Made by a program: the position numbers and the translations under genes
Origin: Promethearchaeota archaeon
GTDB taxonomy: Archaea > Asgardarchaeota > Lokiarchaeia > Sigynarchaeales > SOKP01
NCBI GenBank assembly: GCA_030668025.1
Contig: DAOUUT010000059.1
Location: 1-14,857, forward strand
Length of the DNA stretch: 14,857 nucleotides
Reading direction: 5' to 3'
In this document: positions 1 to 6,655 of the stretch, one piece after another
Position numbering within the stretch: the stretch's first letter is position 1
How the letters are laid out: each line of letters begins with the position of its first letter
Notes under the pieces: model-generated
Database searches by the model: none
What the model was told of the DNA's origin: nothing
Seen by the model: only the letters and a program-made list of their open reading frames with translations

Positions 1-658
1 GCACTTTAAGAGCATTTTTTATCTCGTTTAGAAAATCTTGAGTCATAGAAGCTAAAGGGCCGTGCATACGAAAATCTCCAGTGTAAACAACAATCCCTCC
101 AGAAGTTTTAATGATGAAACCATAAGCTGCTGGGATCGAATGATCTACATGCACCGGTATTATTTCTAATCCCTTAATATCAAGAATATCGCCCGTACGA
201 AACAGTTTCCAGTTTAATCCGCCGTAATTATTAGTGATTGAATTTTTTGAACATTTATAATAAGCAGAAATAATTTTTTTGGTAAAAACCCCCGTATAAA
301 CTGGTATGTTTCTATTAACAAATGACAATCCAAAAAAATGATCTTTATGAGGATGACTGACAAAAATTCCATCGATATTCGTTTCCAAATCATTACATTC
401 TTGGTTTTTATTCGCCTTATAATTTGTATATAAATTATCAATTGAAAATTCTTTCTCTTCAGGCAACAATCTTAACTTAACTAATTCTTTGATTGAATTT
501 GGTATTTCATATCTTTCGTATTGAGCATTAAAATCTTTTATGTTAATTCCAAAATCAAGTAAGACTTTCACATTATACGCAAAATCTTCTAAAAGAATAA
601 TATTACCTCCTACTTCATTCACACCCCCTAAAAATGTGAACCTCACCTTTGGTTCCAT
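1..658 (-). CDS. RNase J-like metallo-beta-lactamase fold protein (3' part cut by the window edge)
   Basis: Reading back from the ATG at 658, the frame stays open to the window edge and gives the first 219 residues. It opens with GGVNEVGGN (residues 11-19), the form seen at the start of RNase J and related beta-CASP nucleases. The metal site follows as SHPHKDH (101-107), the HxHxDH signature. Then come VDHSIPAAYGF (171-181) and VYTGDFRMHGP (191-201), which match the later His and Asp metal-ligand motifs of RNase J. In this family these residues bind two zinc ions that hydrolyse RNA phosphodiester bonds in the cytoplasm. The HxHxDH motif lies later than is usual for RNase J, so about 30 residues (roughly 45-95, charged, low complexity) look inserted. 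The beta-CASP domain would lie outside the window. No clear ribosome-binding site precedes the ATG. An exact RNase J role is inferred; another MBL hydrolase is possible. Confidence 0.85.
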   Translation of the reverse strand, partial: MEPKVRFTFLGGVNEVGGNIILLEDFAYNVKVLLDFGINIKDFNAQYERYEIPNSIKELVKLRLLPEEKEFSIDNLYTNYKANKNQECNDLETNIDGIFVSHPHKDHFFGLSFVNRNIPVYTGVFTKKIISAYYKCSKNSITNNYGGLNWKLFRTGDILDIKGLEIIPVHVDHSIPAAYGFIIKTSGGIVVYTGDFRMHGPLASMTQDFLNEIKNALKV

Positions 659-1395
659 GATATTGTCTTTTTAGAATTATATTACTATTTGATATTTATC
701 TACTCTTAAATCAAAATCTAACAATAAAACTACCATTAATTTATATAAAAATATTTGTACAAAAGAACTAAAATTATTATGGTAATTATAAAAGGAAAAA
801 ATCCAAGATTAAGAATTTCTGCCACAAAAAGATGTTAACCTAAAAATAGAATGGCTTTCATCTTTAAAGTAATACACTATTCAATAAGAAAAAAAAGAAC
901 AAAGATCCTCTAATTTGAGCCGAAATATAAAGGTTGAGAGATAATTAAACTCGTGTTTGAGTTTAATAGAGGGCTTAATCAGGCGTACGAATCGTTTTAA
1001 CGCCTTGAAATCCAATGTTAGCTCAAATTATCTGGAATCCTTAAAATTACTTTGTTTTTAAACTATATAAAAACTATTGAAAATGATTTTTTTCTATGAT
1101 GATAGAACATACTAAATCTTTTAAAAGAGAATTGTTACGAAAAAAAATGTTACTTATAGAGGTTTTCTTCTAAAGTAGTTCAAAATTTTGTCTTTTTAGA
1201 ACAAATTTCAAGAATTTGATAGCAGTTAATTATAATTTTTCTTCTAAAAAAATCGAAAATTTGTCTTATTTTTCCATTATTTTAAGCTACTTTGAAAAAT
1301 TAGTACTATATTTCGTATTAAAAGTAAAATATTAGAATGTTTAAATGAAATGATGAAATTAAATTTGGAATTTATTACAAAATAAAAAGAATTGC
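659..1395. other. Long AT-rich intergenic region without a convincing gene
   Basis: No frame here has coding character. A TATA-like stretch (TTTATATAAA, about 740-749) lies upstream of the RNase J-like gene on the minus strand and could serve it. The only strong structure is the inverted-repeat cluster at 905-1040, listed separately. Further right, two related T/A-rich segments (1163-1194 and 1237-1267) share TTTTCTTCTAAA followed by an AAAATTTTGTCTT-like core; this may be an imperfect direct repeat or only shared base composition. A frame of 20 codons at 851-913 is too short to support. Confidence 0.6.
905..1040. ncRNA. Candidate structured RNA: closing stem with two internal hairpins
   Basis: A perfect 10-bp inverted repeat (911-920 with 1021-1030) encloses two more perfect stems: 944-952 with 959-967 (9 bp, loop of 6) and 981-986 with 1000-1005 (6 bp, loop of 13). 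Together they form a three-way-junction fold of about 120 nt in otherwise unstructured AT-rich DNA. On the plus strand a TATA-like TTTAAAGT (about 863-870) and a downstream T-tract (about 1050-1058) could bound a transcript. I checked it against tRNA, 5S rRNA, TPP and purine riboswitch signatures and it matches none. The strand is not certain, because DNA inverted repeats fold on both strands. A small mobile-element remnant is the main alternative. Confidence 0.35.
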
Positions 1396-2031
1396 TTAGT
1401 CAAATTTTATCCAAGCTTCACAATTTCTTAACGCGCTAAATTTTTGTAGTTTTGCGTTAGCTGAATCCACTGCATCTTGAGTAATAACATGTTTTTTGAA
1501 TCCTGCTTTTTCAAGTTCGTCTACTTTATAAGTAATTGTTGTTATAATTTTAGTTGACATTTTTTCCGTGTATTTTAAGCTTTTTTCTTTAAGGTTTTTA
1601 TCATTTACCTCTAAGGATTTTAACTCGTTAATGTATCCCTTTTTATCCAAGTTGTCAAGTTTATATTGAAGGAAATCGATGCTTTGTCTACGTAATAAAA
1701 CAGTATCATGTAAAATATCTTTATGGTTTTTTGCATGAACCGCTTGAAAAACGCCAAGAAATGTTATTCCAATGATGCTGAAAACAATAAAACCTGAGAT
1801 TAAATTGGATATAAATATTATCAGGATTGAGCCATAAAGAATGGGGATATAAATTGAAATAAGTAATATAATAGCGAGAATCAAATTTACTTTAAGTAAT
1901 GAATTTCTTTTGTTTTCAACGAGATCCCATAAAACAGAATGGGTGGCTTCAAAATCTATTGAATGATTATATGCTGCTTTAATTTTTCCAATAGCAATTT
2001 CTTTAAGATCTTTTAATTCGGTTTTTTCCAT
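1396..2031 (-). CDS. Two-transmembrane protein with helical cytoplasmic tail, unknown function
   Basis: The 211-residue protein has a charged helical N-terminus (1-45), two adjacent hydrophobic segments (about 47-67 and 72-95) separated by a very short turn, and a long charged, coiled-coil-prone C-terminal part (100-180) ending with a small domain. No catalytic motif is visible. The layout (helical N-terminus, closely spaced 2TM hairpin, helical tail, about 200 aa) resembles SLATT-type membrane proteins, some of which act as pore-forming effectors beside nucleotide-signalling enzymes. No nucleotidyltransferase or SLOG gene is nearby, so this likeness is only structural. The ATG at 2031 is preceded by TTAGGTTATT, a weak ribosome-binding site. 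A gap of 125 bases separates it from the methyltransferase gene upstream, so it is probably its own transcription unit. Real as a gene; function not recognised. Confidence 0.7.
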   Translation of the reverse strand: MEKTELKDLKEIAIGKIKAAYNHSIDFEATHSVLWDLVENKRNSLLKVNLILAIILLISIYIPILYGSILIIFISNLISGFIVFSIIGITFLGVFQAVHAKNHKDILHDTVLLRRQSIDFLQYKLDNLDKKGYINELKSLEVNDKNLKEKSLKYTEKMSTKIITTITYKVDELEKAGFKKHVITQDAVDSANAKLQKFSALRNCEAWIKFD

Positions 2032-2156
2032 TTTAATAACCTAATTTATATCTGTAAAATCCATAAGGATTCAAACTAAAAAATGTTTATATAATAGATT
2101 AATATATGAGAGGAAATAAATTATAAGAGTAATATCGACTGGATGTTGGCATTAAA

Positions 2157-2894
2157 TCAGTAGATTTTCGGTATTAATTTGTATTTTACTCGAGTTCGAT
2201 ATTCATCATAGCCGTCCATTCCCTTAATGAGCATTTCCTCCTCGAATTTTATTCGGATTAATAAGCTTAATACGCCTACTGCAGCGGGAATTAATGATAT
2301 CCACGATCCTAACGCAATGGGCATTCCAAGTATCATTAAAACGGCCCCCGAGTAGAGTGGATGCCGAACATGACTATATAACCCTGTATCGATGAGTTTT
2401 TGGTCTTTGTTTATATCCAGTAGTTTTGAGGCGTACGCATTTTGTACCATTGCCATATCCATGATTATTAGACCAATATTAAAAATTACAAGCCCAATAA
2501 TCTCCACCGTGAAAGGAATTGTAGACCATTGATTACGGTAATCGAATACGGGTAATAGTATTGCCCCAATAAATCCGATAGCAAGAATCGGTAATATAAA
2601 TTTATCTGATCCCGCGGAACTTTTTGTTTTCTCTGTGACACCGACTTTTTTCACTTTCATCCGGTTCCGAAGAACTCGCGGATTCTTCTTATTTATTAAA
2701 AAGAAACTGATTGTCAGGTTAATAACAACTGATATGATGAATAACCAAGCTTCAATCCATGACCAATCTTGAGCGAGGGGAAAAAGTATGATTATAAATA
2801 TGATAGAAAGATATACTGGGATGAGCGCTATTGTCCAAAGAGGAAGTGGTTTATCAAGCTTATCAATTTCATTTTGTGGTATTTCATTTGACAT
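2157..2894 (-). CDS. Membrane methyltransferase of the isoprenylcysteine carboxyl methyltransferase / phospholipid methyltransferase type
   Basis: The 245-residue protein is mostly membrane-embedded, with hydrophobic segments at about 20-41, 48-67, 100-117, 130-150 and 184-214. The C-terminal part carries the hallmark of the ICMT/PEMT superfamily: GLYSHVRHPLYSG (171-183) followed by the acidic patch FEEE (217-220) and YDEYRTRVKYKLIP (229-242). In this superfamily the RHPxY segment and the downstream Glu and Tyr/Arg residues build the S-adenosylmethionine pocket at the membrane face. The enzyme would methylate a lipid, a prenylated cysteine or another hydrophobic acceptor; the acceptor cannot be told from sequence. 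Such proteins are common in archaea under names such as NnrU-like or methyltransferase family protein. No strong ribosome-binding site precedes the ATG. The next gene upstream on the same strand ends 46 bases away, so co-transcription is possible. Confidence 0.85.
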   Translation of the reverse strand: MSNEIPQNEIDKLDKPLPLWTIALIPVYLSIIFIIILFPLAQDWSWIEAWLFIISVVINLTISFFLINKKNPRVLRNRMKVKKVGVTEKTKSSAGSDKFILPILAIGFIGAILLPVFDYRNQWSTIPFTVEIIGLVIFNIGLIIMDMAMVQNAYASKLLDINKDQKLIDTGLYSHVRHPLYSGAVLMILGMPIALGSWISLIPAAVGVLSLLIRIKFEEEMLIKGMDGYDEYRTRVKYKLIPKIY

Positions 2895-2940
2895 GGTTAT
2901 AATGAATGATTTTTGGAATAAGATTAAAATCTAGTTAATT

Positions 2941-3447
2941 TTATGTTACACTATTCTCTGCTGATCTTACTTCTGTTATCACATTTTGAGCATAGTAATG
3001 CAATTCTGATAAATAATGCTTCCCACTATTAATTTCATTGGTTTCTGCTTCATCGGAGCGGATTCCATCATAGGTGAGCACATGGAATTTAATCTTCCTC
3101 TCATTTTGGATATGGGTGGGGTCAAATTTCTTAAGATGTTCTAAAATCTCTTCTGATTTTTTCAAGCACTCCCTTGCAGCACTTCTTACAGAATCATGCT
3201 CCCCCGCCCCTATAATCCCCCCTCCAGTACCAATATAAATGCTCACGGTCCCATCTGCTACGCAAACCAAGTTTACCCAATTTTGAGAAATAAATATTTC
3301 CATCATGAATCCCCAAACTCGCGGTAAATCCTCACTAGGGGTGATATCAATGGTTTTAGGATTTAATTTAAAAAGTTTTTCTCTTAATCCTTCCGCCGCG
3401 TTACCAGAGTCTTTTTTATTTTTTTTTATTTTTTTATTTTTAGCCAT
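2941..3447 (-). CDS. Small soluble protein with a GGGIIG loop, function unknown
   Basis: This 168-residue protein starts with a strongly basic tail (MAKNKKIKKNKK, residues 1-12). A compact domain follows, with WGFMMEIFI (45-53), VNLVCVADGTVSIYIGTG (58-75) and a glycine-rich turn GGGIIGAG (75-82), then EHDSVRSAARECL (83-95) at the start of a helix. From memory, the combination of a sentence-like beta hairpin (DGTVSIY), GGGIIG and a conserved H/D-x-S-V-R-x-A-A helix belongs to a widespread uncharacterised family of about 150-180 residues; I know no function for it. There is no signal peptide or membrane segment. The ATG is preceded by GTGAG, a plausible ribosome-binding site. The gene lies just upstream of the methyltransferase gene and divergent from the toroid gene at 3619. 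Confidence 0.7.
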   Translation of the reverse strand: MAKNKKIKKNKKDSGNAAEGLREKLFKLNPKTIDITPSEDLPRVWGFMMEIFISQNWVNLVCVADGTVSIYIGTGGGIIGAGEHDSVRSAARECLKKSEEILEHLKKFDPTHIQNERKIKFHVLTYDGIRSDEAETNEINSGKHYLSELHYYAQNVITEVRSAENSVT

Positions 3448-3618
3448 GACTCACTATATAATTATATTACTTTAAAATAATATCTAAAAAGCCTTTTTGC
3501 ATGTATATTATAAAGTAAGTATACCTCTGAAAATAATATAATTTAAATCTTTTCCTTGTATAATACCTTTTTATTCCATTAAAAAACTAAACCATTTTTA
3601 ATTAAAAGTGAAAAAAAA
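3448..3618. promoter_or_regulatory. Divergent promoter region, AT-rich
   Basis: This 171-base gap separates a minus-strand gene (start 3447) from a plus-strand gene (start 3619), so it should hold both promoters. TATA-like tracts are seen on the minus side (ACTATATAATTATATTAC, about 3453-3470). The plus side has only diffuse A/T runs. The sequence does not allow a precise assignment. Confidence 0.35.
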
Positions 3619-4635
3619 ATGAATGATTGGAAATCTTTATTGAATGAGGACCCTATAGATTGGCTTTTAGAAGAAAATAATCCTTCAGTTCGATTTTTTG
3701 CTTTAACTGAAATATTAAATAAACCTGAAGATAATGCAGAGGTAATTTTGGCAAAAGAAGAGATCATGAAATCTGGACTTGTCCCAAAAATTCTTAGCAA
3801 ACAAATAAATGGTGAATATTGGTTAAACCGTAATAATTTTTACATTAAAGCAAAATATAAAGGAACTGTGTGGAGTTTCATACTCTTAGCAGAACTCAAT
3901 GCGGATGCAAATGATGTGCGAATCAAAAAGACCTGTGAATTTATTCTTAATAATTCGCAACATCGAGCAAGTGGTGGGTTTTCTGCTCGTGGTGGTGGTG
4001 ATAATGGAGGTACTCCTGAATTAGTAATCCCATGTTTAACAGGTAATATGATATGGGCTCTTATAAAGTTTGGATATTTGGAGGATTCAAGGGTTCAAAA
4101 TGGAATTGAATGTATTTTGAAATATCAACGATGTGATGATGGAATAGACAAGTTTCCAATTGGTTGGCCTTACGAGAAAAAGGAAAAATGTTGGGGAAAG
4201 CACACGTGTCATATGGGAGTTGTAAAAAATTTGAAAGCACTTTCAGAAATTCCTCCTAATATTAGATCAAAAGAAGTTGAAGAGATAATTAATAGAGCAG
4301 TAGATTATCTGCTCAACCACCGCATATACAAAAAAAGTCACGATCAGAATGTTATTGCTAAGCAGGAGTGGACTCAATTTGGTTTTCCATTAATGTGGAA
4401 AATTGATGCCTTGGAAGTTTTAGAGATATTAACAAAGTTAGGATATAAAGACGATCGTATGTGTGACGCTTTCGATTTAGTCATATCTAAACAAGATAAG
4501 AATGGGCGATGGAAGTTAGAAAAATCATTTAATGGTCGAATGCAAGTAAGAGTCGAGCAGATAGGCAAAGAAAGCAAGTGGATCACATTGAACGCTTTAA
4601 AAGTGTTAAAAAGATTTTATAATTTAACAAATTAA
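3619..4635 (+). CDS. Alpha/alpha-toroid (prenyltransferase/squalene cyclase-like) protein
   Basis: The 338-residue protein has repeated helix-rich units with internal turns such as GGFSARGGGDNGG (119-131) and KQDKNGRWKL (291-300); the latter resembles the QW-type Q-x-x-x-G-x-W turn of terpenoid cyclases and protein prenyltransferases. The N-terminus, with DWLLEENNPSVRFFALTEIL (14-33) and KYKGTVWSFILLAEL (79-93), matches a family in bacteria and archaea that databases often label nitrogen fixation protein NifH; it has no P-loop and is not nitrogenase reductase. The DxDD motif of class II cyclases is absent. Cys and His residues cluster at 191-198 (CWGKHTCH), which may bind a metal. Enzymatic activity is unknown. 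AAGTGA, a weak ribosome-binding site, lies upstream of the ATG. It may form an operon with the DUF3795 gene 30 bases downstream. Confidence 0.8.
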   Translation: MNDWKSLLNEDPIDWLLEENNPSVRFFALTEILNKPEDNAEVILAKEEIMKSGLVPKILSKQINGEYWLNRNNFYIKAKYKGTVWSFILLAELNADANDVRIKKTCEFILNNSQHRASGGFSARGGGDNGGTPELVIPCLTGNMIWALIKFGYLEDSRVQNGIECILKYQRCDDGIDKFPIGWPYEKKEKCWGKHTCHMGVVKNLKALSEIPPNIRSKEVEEIINRAVDYLLNHRIYKKSHDQNVIAKQEWTQFGFPLMWKIDALEVLEILTKLGYKDDRMCDAFDLVISKQDKNGRWKLEKSFNGRMQVRVEQIGKESKWITLNALKVLKRFYNLTN

Positions 4636-4665
4636 ATAAACTAAAAATTTGAGGAGAAATAAGAT

Positions 4666-5094
4666 ATGTACGAAAATAATTTAGCAGCTCCATGTGGAGT
4701 TTATTGTGGTGCTTGCCGGCAATATCTTCTTGGGAAAAAGGATTTACTTGAAGAGAGGGGCTATAAAGTGGGCTGTAAGGGCTGCCGTATTAGGAATAAA
4801 AATTGTGCATTTATAAGAAGAGATTGTTCTCTATTGAGGAAAAAGGAAATTGAATTTTGTTTTGAATGTGAAGTTTTTCCTTGCGAAAAGTTAAAAAAAA
4901 TTGATAATCAATATAAAGAAAGGTATTTTGTGAATATGATTAATAATCTAAGGAGAATTAAGGAAATTGGGGCTAAAAAATGGCTAAAAGAACAAGAAGA
5001 GCTCTATACATGCCCTATTTGTAAGGGTGAAATTTGCGTTCACGATGCGGAATGCTATGATTGTGGGAATAAAATTAATCCGAATATAAAATAA
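4666..5094 (+). CDS. DUF3795 Cys-rich protein with C-terminal zinc ribbon
   Basis: This 142-residue protein contains 15 cysteines. The N-terminal APCGVYCGACRQYL (8-21), GCKGC (36-40), C47, C54 and FCFECEVFPC (64-73) is the pattern of DUF3795 proteins, a family common in anaerobic archaea and bacteria whose role is unknown. The spacing suggests zinc or Fe-S cluster binding. A second Cys group, CPICKGEIC (116-124) and CYDC (130-133), looks like an added zinc ribbon. The ATG is preceded by GAGGAG at a good distance, one of the clearest Shine-Dalgarno sites in the window. The gene sits 30 bases after the toroid protein gene on the same strand, and an 11-bp or so A-rich gap separates it from a 40-codon frame, so the three may be one transcript. 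Confidence 0.88.
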   Translation: MYENNLAAPCGVYCGACRQYLLGKKDLLEERGYKVGCKGCRIRNKNCAFIRRDCSLLRKKEIEFCFECEVFPCEKLKKIDNQYKERYFVNMINNLRRIKEIGAKKWLKEQEELYTCPICKGEICVHDAECYDCGNKINPNIK

Positions 5095-5107
5095 TAGGGA
5101 AAAAAAA

Positions 5108-5230
5108 ATGTCATATAAAGAATCCTACACGCAACAATTAAGGGTAAACTTTCTTAGATATGCTAGAGAAGCATTTAAATTACTTTTATATTTTAAACGA
5201 ACCAAGAGAAATGTTTACAAAAAAAAATAA
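5108..5230 (+). CDS. Possible small basic protein, 40 aa
   Basis: An ATG at 5108 opens a 40-codon frame that starts 13 bases after the DUF3795 stop codon and is preceded by AGGGA (5096-5100) seven bases upstream, a usable ribosome-binding site. The product has a polar start (MSYKESYTQQ), a central amphipathic stretch (LRVNFLRYAREAFKLLLYF, 11-29) and a Lys/Arg-rich end. This looks like a membrane- or nucleic-acid-binding helix. No homolog is recognised. The close spacing and ribosome-binding site favour translation, but a frame this short in AT-rich DNA may arise by chance. Confidence 0.4.
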   Translation: MSYKESYTQQLRVNFLRYAREAFKLLLYFKRTKRNVYKKK

Positions 5231-5247
5231 AAATTTAAAGATTAATC

Positions 5248-5403
5248 TTAATCTTCATAATAATAACAAACTCTTCTTATTCCGTTCACAACTGCTTGAT
5301 TAATAAATTTAATATTTAAGTTGCTATTATTTTCTAACCACTCATTAATTCTAGGTTCGGCTTTAGATGCTTTTAATGGAAATTCTACACATTTACATTT
5401 CAT
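5248..5403 (-). CDS. Small conserved-type protein, 51 aa
   Basis: Reading back from the ATG at 5403 gives 51 residues ending at the TAA at 5248-5250. The pattern is a short start with two cysteines (MKCKCVEF), then RINEWLENNSNLNIKFINQAV (18-38), and a final beta strand RVCYYYED (44-51). The series I-N-x-W-L-x-x-N followed by I-K-F/H-I-x-Q and a closing Y-Y-E/D strand is one I recognise from many small archaeal and bacterial proteins of 50-80 residues with no known function. It would form a helix plus two-strand fold. It lies on the opposite strand to its neighbours, between the 40-aa frame and the UvrA remnant, with its stop 18 bases from the stop of the 40-aa frame. No ribosome-binding site is clear. 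Confidence 0.6.
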   Translation of the reverse strand: MKCKCVEFPLKASKAEPRINEWLENNSNLNIKFINQAVVNGIRRVCYYYED

Positions 5404-5483
5404 TTAATTCACATTTATAATAATATTTTTTCAAAAAAATCCAAATGTTGTATTTATTGCTATCTAACTATTAATAAGCTTGA

Positions 5484-5756
5484 TCTTATTTTTCTGAAAC
5501 AATATTAGATTCCAATTCTGATAAGGAACGATGCCCCTCTTGTAAAGGGCTAGGTGTACAAGATCTACAAATCTCATTTTTAAGTAGCTTTACTATTCCT
5601 TGCAAGGAATGTAAGGGCTTGAGATATAAACCAGAAATATTGGAAATCAAGTATAAAGGAAAATCAATTGCCGATGTGCTTGATATGACTGTCAGTGAAG
5701 CACTAAAACTCTTTAAATCTCAGAGCAACATTTTCAATGTTATAATCGAAAAATAA
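5484..5756 (+). pseudogene. uvrA: UvrA remnant: second zinc-finger region
   Basis: The frame from the stop at 5481 to the TAA at 5754-5756 gives 90 codons with no proper start. It holds the UvrA C-terminal zinc module: NSDKERCPSCKGLG, a second pair at IPCKECKGLRY, and then EIKYKGKSIADVLDMTVSEA. The cysteine spacing C-x2-C-x19-C-x2-C equals that of the second zinc finger of bacterial UvrA, which senses the DNA lesion in excision repair. In an intact protein the linker leads within about 60-70 residues to the LSGGE signature and Walker B of the second ATPase domain. Here the homology ends near 5730 and the frame stops. The preceding Walker A half is absent. The fragment is decayed but its codons are still easy to recognise, so the damage looks recent. 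Confidence 0.88.
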
Positions 5757-5903
5757 ATCATAAGTCCATTTATCTAATTGCTCGCGTATATATGTATATC
5801 TATAATGTAATCTTACATTCAAAGTGTAAGCTTATAAAGATACTTACATTTTGCAATTTAGGACATTATACAAAATTTGAATGAAAATTACGTTTGAATA
5901 CTC
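5757..5903 (+). promoter_or_regulatory. Promoter with repeated TGTAA/TTACA palindromes
   Basis: Upstream of the gene at 5904 lie two dyads built from one half-site. AATGTAA-TC-TTACATT (5804-5819) is a perfect 7-bp palindrome with a 2-base centre. TGTAAG-N12-CTTACA (5825-5848) is a second dyad with a 12-base spacer, and a TATA-like CTTATAAAGA (5831-5840) sits within that spacer. A second TATA-like ATTATACAAA (about 5865-5874) is nearer the ATG. Dyads that flank a TATA box are typical of a transcription factor operator. The regulator is unknown. Confidence 0.45.
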
Positions 5904-6614
5904 ATGAAAGCACTTAACAAAATGAGATTAAAGATTGCGATTTATGCTATTATAATAATATTATATATATTTGGTTTTGGTCTGATATTTAATTTTAGAC
6001 AGATTATTGGTATTGGATATTATGATAATGAGAAGGATTTTACTACCTCTTATAATGGGGGTTATGGTGGTTTAAATGTAAAAATTTATGCACATAACAT
6101 TCAAAATTATGACTATAATTATGGAATAGAAATAACTGCGTTTTCAACTCCAGATTCATATTTAATGGGCATTACAAATTTAGATTATAGAATAAGAACA
6201 ACAAGTGTCACTAAACAAATGCTAACTTTTAACTATAGTATCCCAATCATCACTTATTCTATTGGTTATACACCACCATTAAGAACACGTCTTTATCAAT
6301 ATGACAATCTAACCTGTAAAGGATTCGTAGATATAATATTTAAAATAAATGATACCCCTGAGACTCATAGAATTTCGTTTGATATAGGTCTCATTATAGA
6401 AATAGATGGTGGAGCATTAAACTATGGATTGGAGAATGCCTCAACATGGATTTATGTAATATATCTTACTGCTACAGTAATACCTTTAACTCTCTTATAT
6501 AAAAATATTAAAAAATTAAAATTTAGGAAATGGTATACTGAAGAGATCAAAGAACGGGATGAACTCTTCTATAAAGCCTTAAGTAAAAACGAAGAAAGTC
6601 CGTCTAATAAGTAA
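5904..6614 (+). CDS. Membrane-anchored protein with a large external domain, function unknown
   Basis: The 236-residue protein begins with a basic stretch and a hydrophobic helix (about 9-29) and has a second hydrophobic helix at 181-200, followed by a strongly basic then acidic tail (KNIKKLKFRKW, then ERDELFYKAL). The roughly 150 residues between are Tyr/Asn/Thr-rich and alternate polar and hydrophobic residues, as in a beta-rich extracellular domain. Possible N-glycosylation sequons include NYS (110-112), NLT (135-137) and NAS (178-180). Positive charge at both ends of the membrane segments suggests both termini are inside. No known domain is recognised. The gene has its own promoter and lies between two UvrA fragments, so it is likely an insertion. 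Confidence 0.75.
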   Translation: MKALNKMRLKIAIYAIIIILYIFGFGLIFNFRQIIGIGYYDNEKDFTTSYNGGYGGLNVKIYAHNIQNYDYNYGIEITAFSTPDSYLMGITNLDYRIRTTSVTKQMLTFNYSIPIITYSIGYTPPLRTRLYQYDNLTCKGFVDIIFKINDTPETHRISFDIGLIIEIDGGALNYGLENASTWIYVIYLTATVIPLTLLYKNIKKLKFRKWYTEEIKERDELFYKALSKNEESPSNK

Positions 6615-6655
6615 TTCATAAAAATTAGTTCAAGCCCTATCTGTTTAGAAAAGGA

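Noticed and set aside
851..913. A 20-codon frame with a basic end (starts MAFIFKVIHY)
   Set aside because: It is too short, has no ribosome-binding site and runs into the inverted-repeat structure; chance is the simplest explanation.
905..1040. tRNA, 5S rRNA or known riboswitch reading of the inverted-repeat cluster
   Set aside because: There is no GTTC-type T-arm, no 5S core sequence (CCGAAC, GGAAGTTAAGC) and no TPP or purine-riboswitch core.
1092..1107. Hairpin TTCTAT-GATG-ATAGAA containing a box C-like ATGATGA
   Set aside because: No box D (CTGA) follows at the distance a C/D RNA needs, and 6-bp hairpins are common in DNA this rich in A and T.
1163..1267. Imperfect direct repeat with TTTTCTTCTAAA (1163 and 1237)
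   Set aside because: Only two copies, both low-complexity T/A sequence with gaps; no array or element structure could be supported.
5751..6625. TCATAA near both ends of the segment between the UvrA remnants as a target-site duplication
   Set aside because: Six bases of mostly A and T recur by chance; no terminal inverted repeats accompany them.
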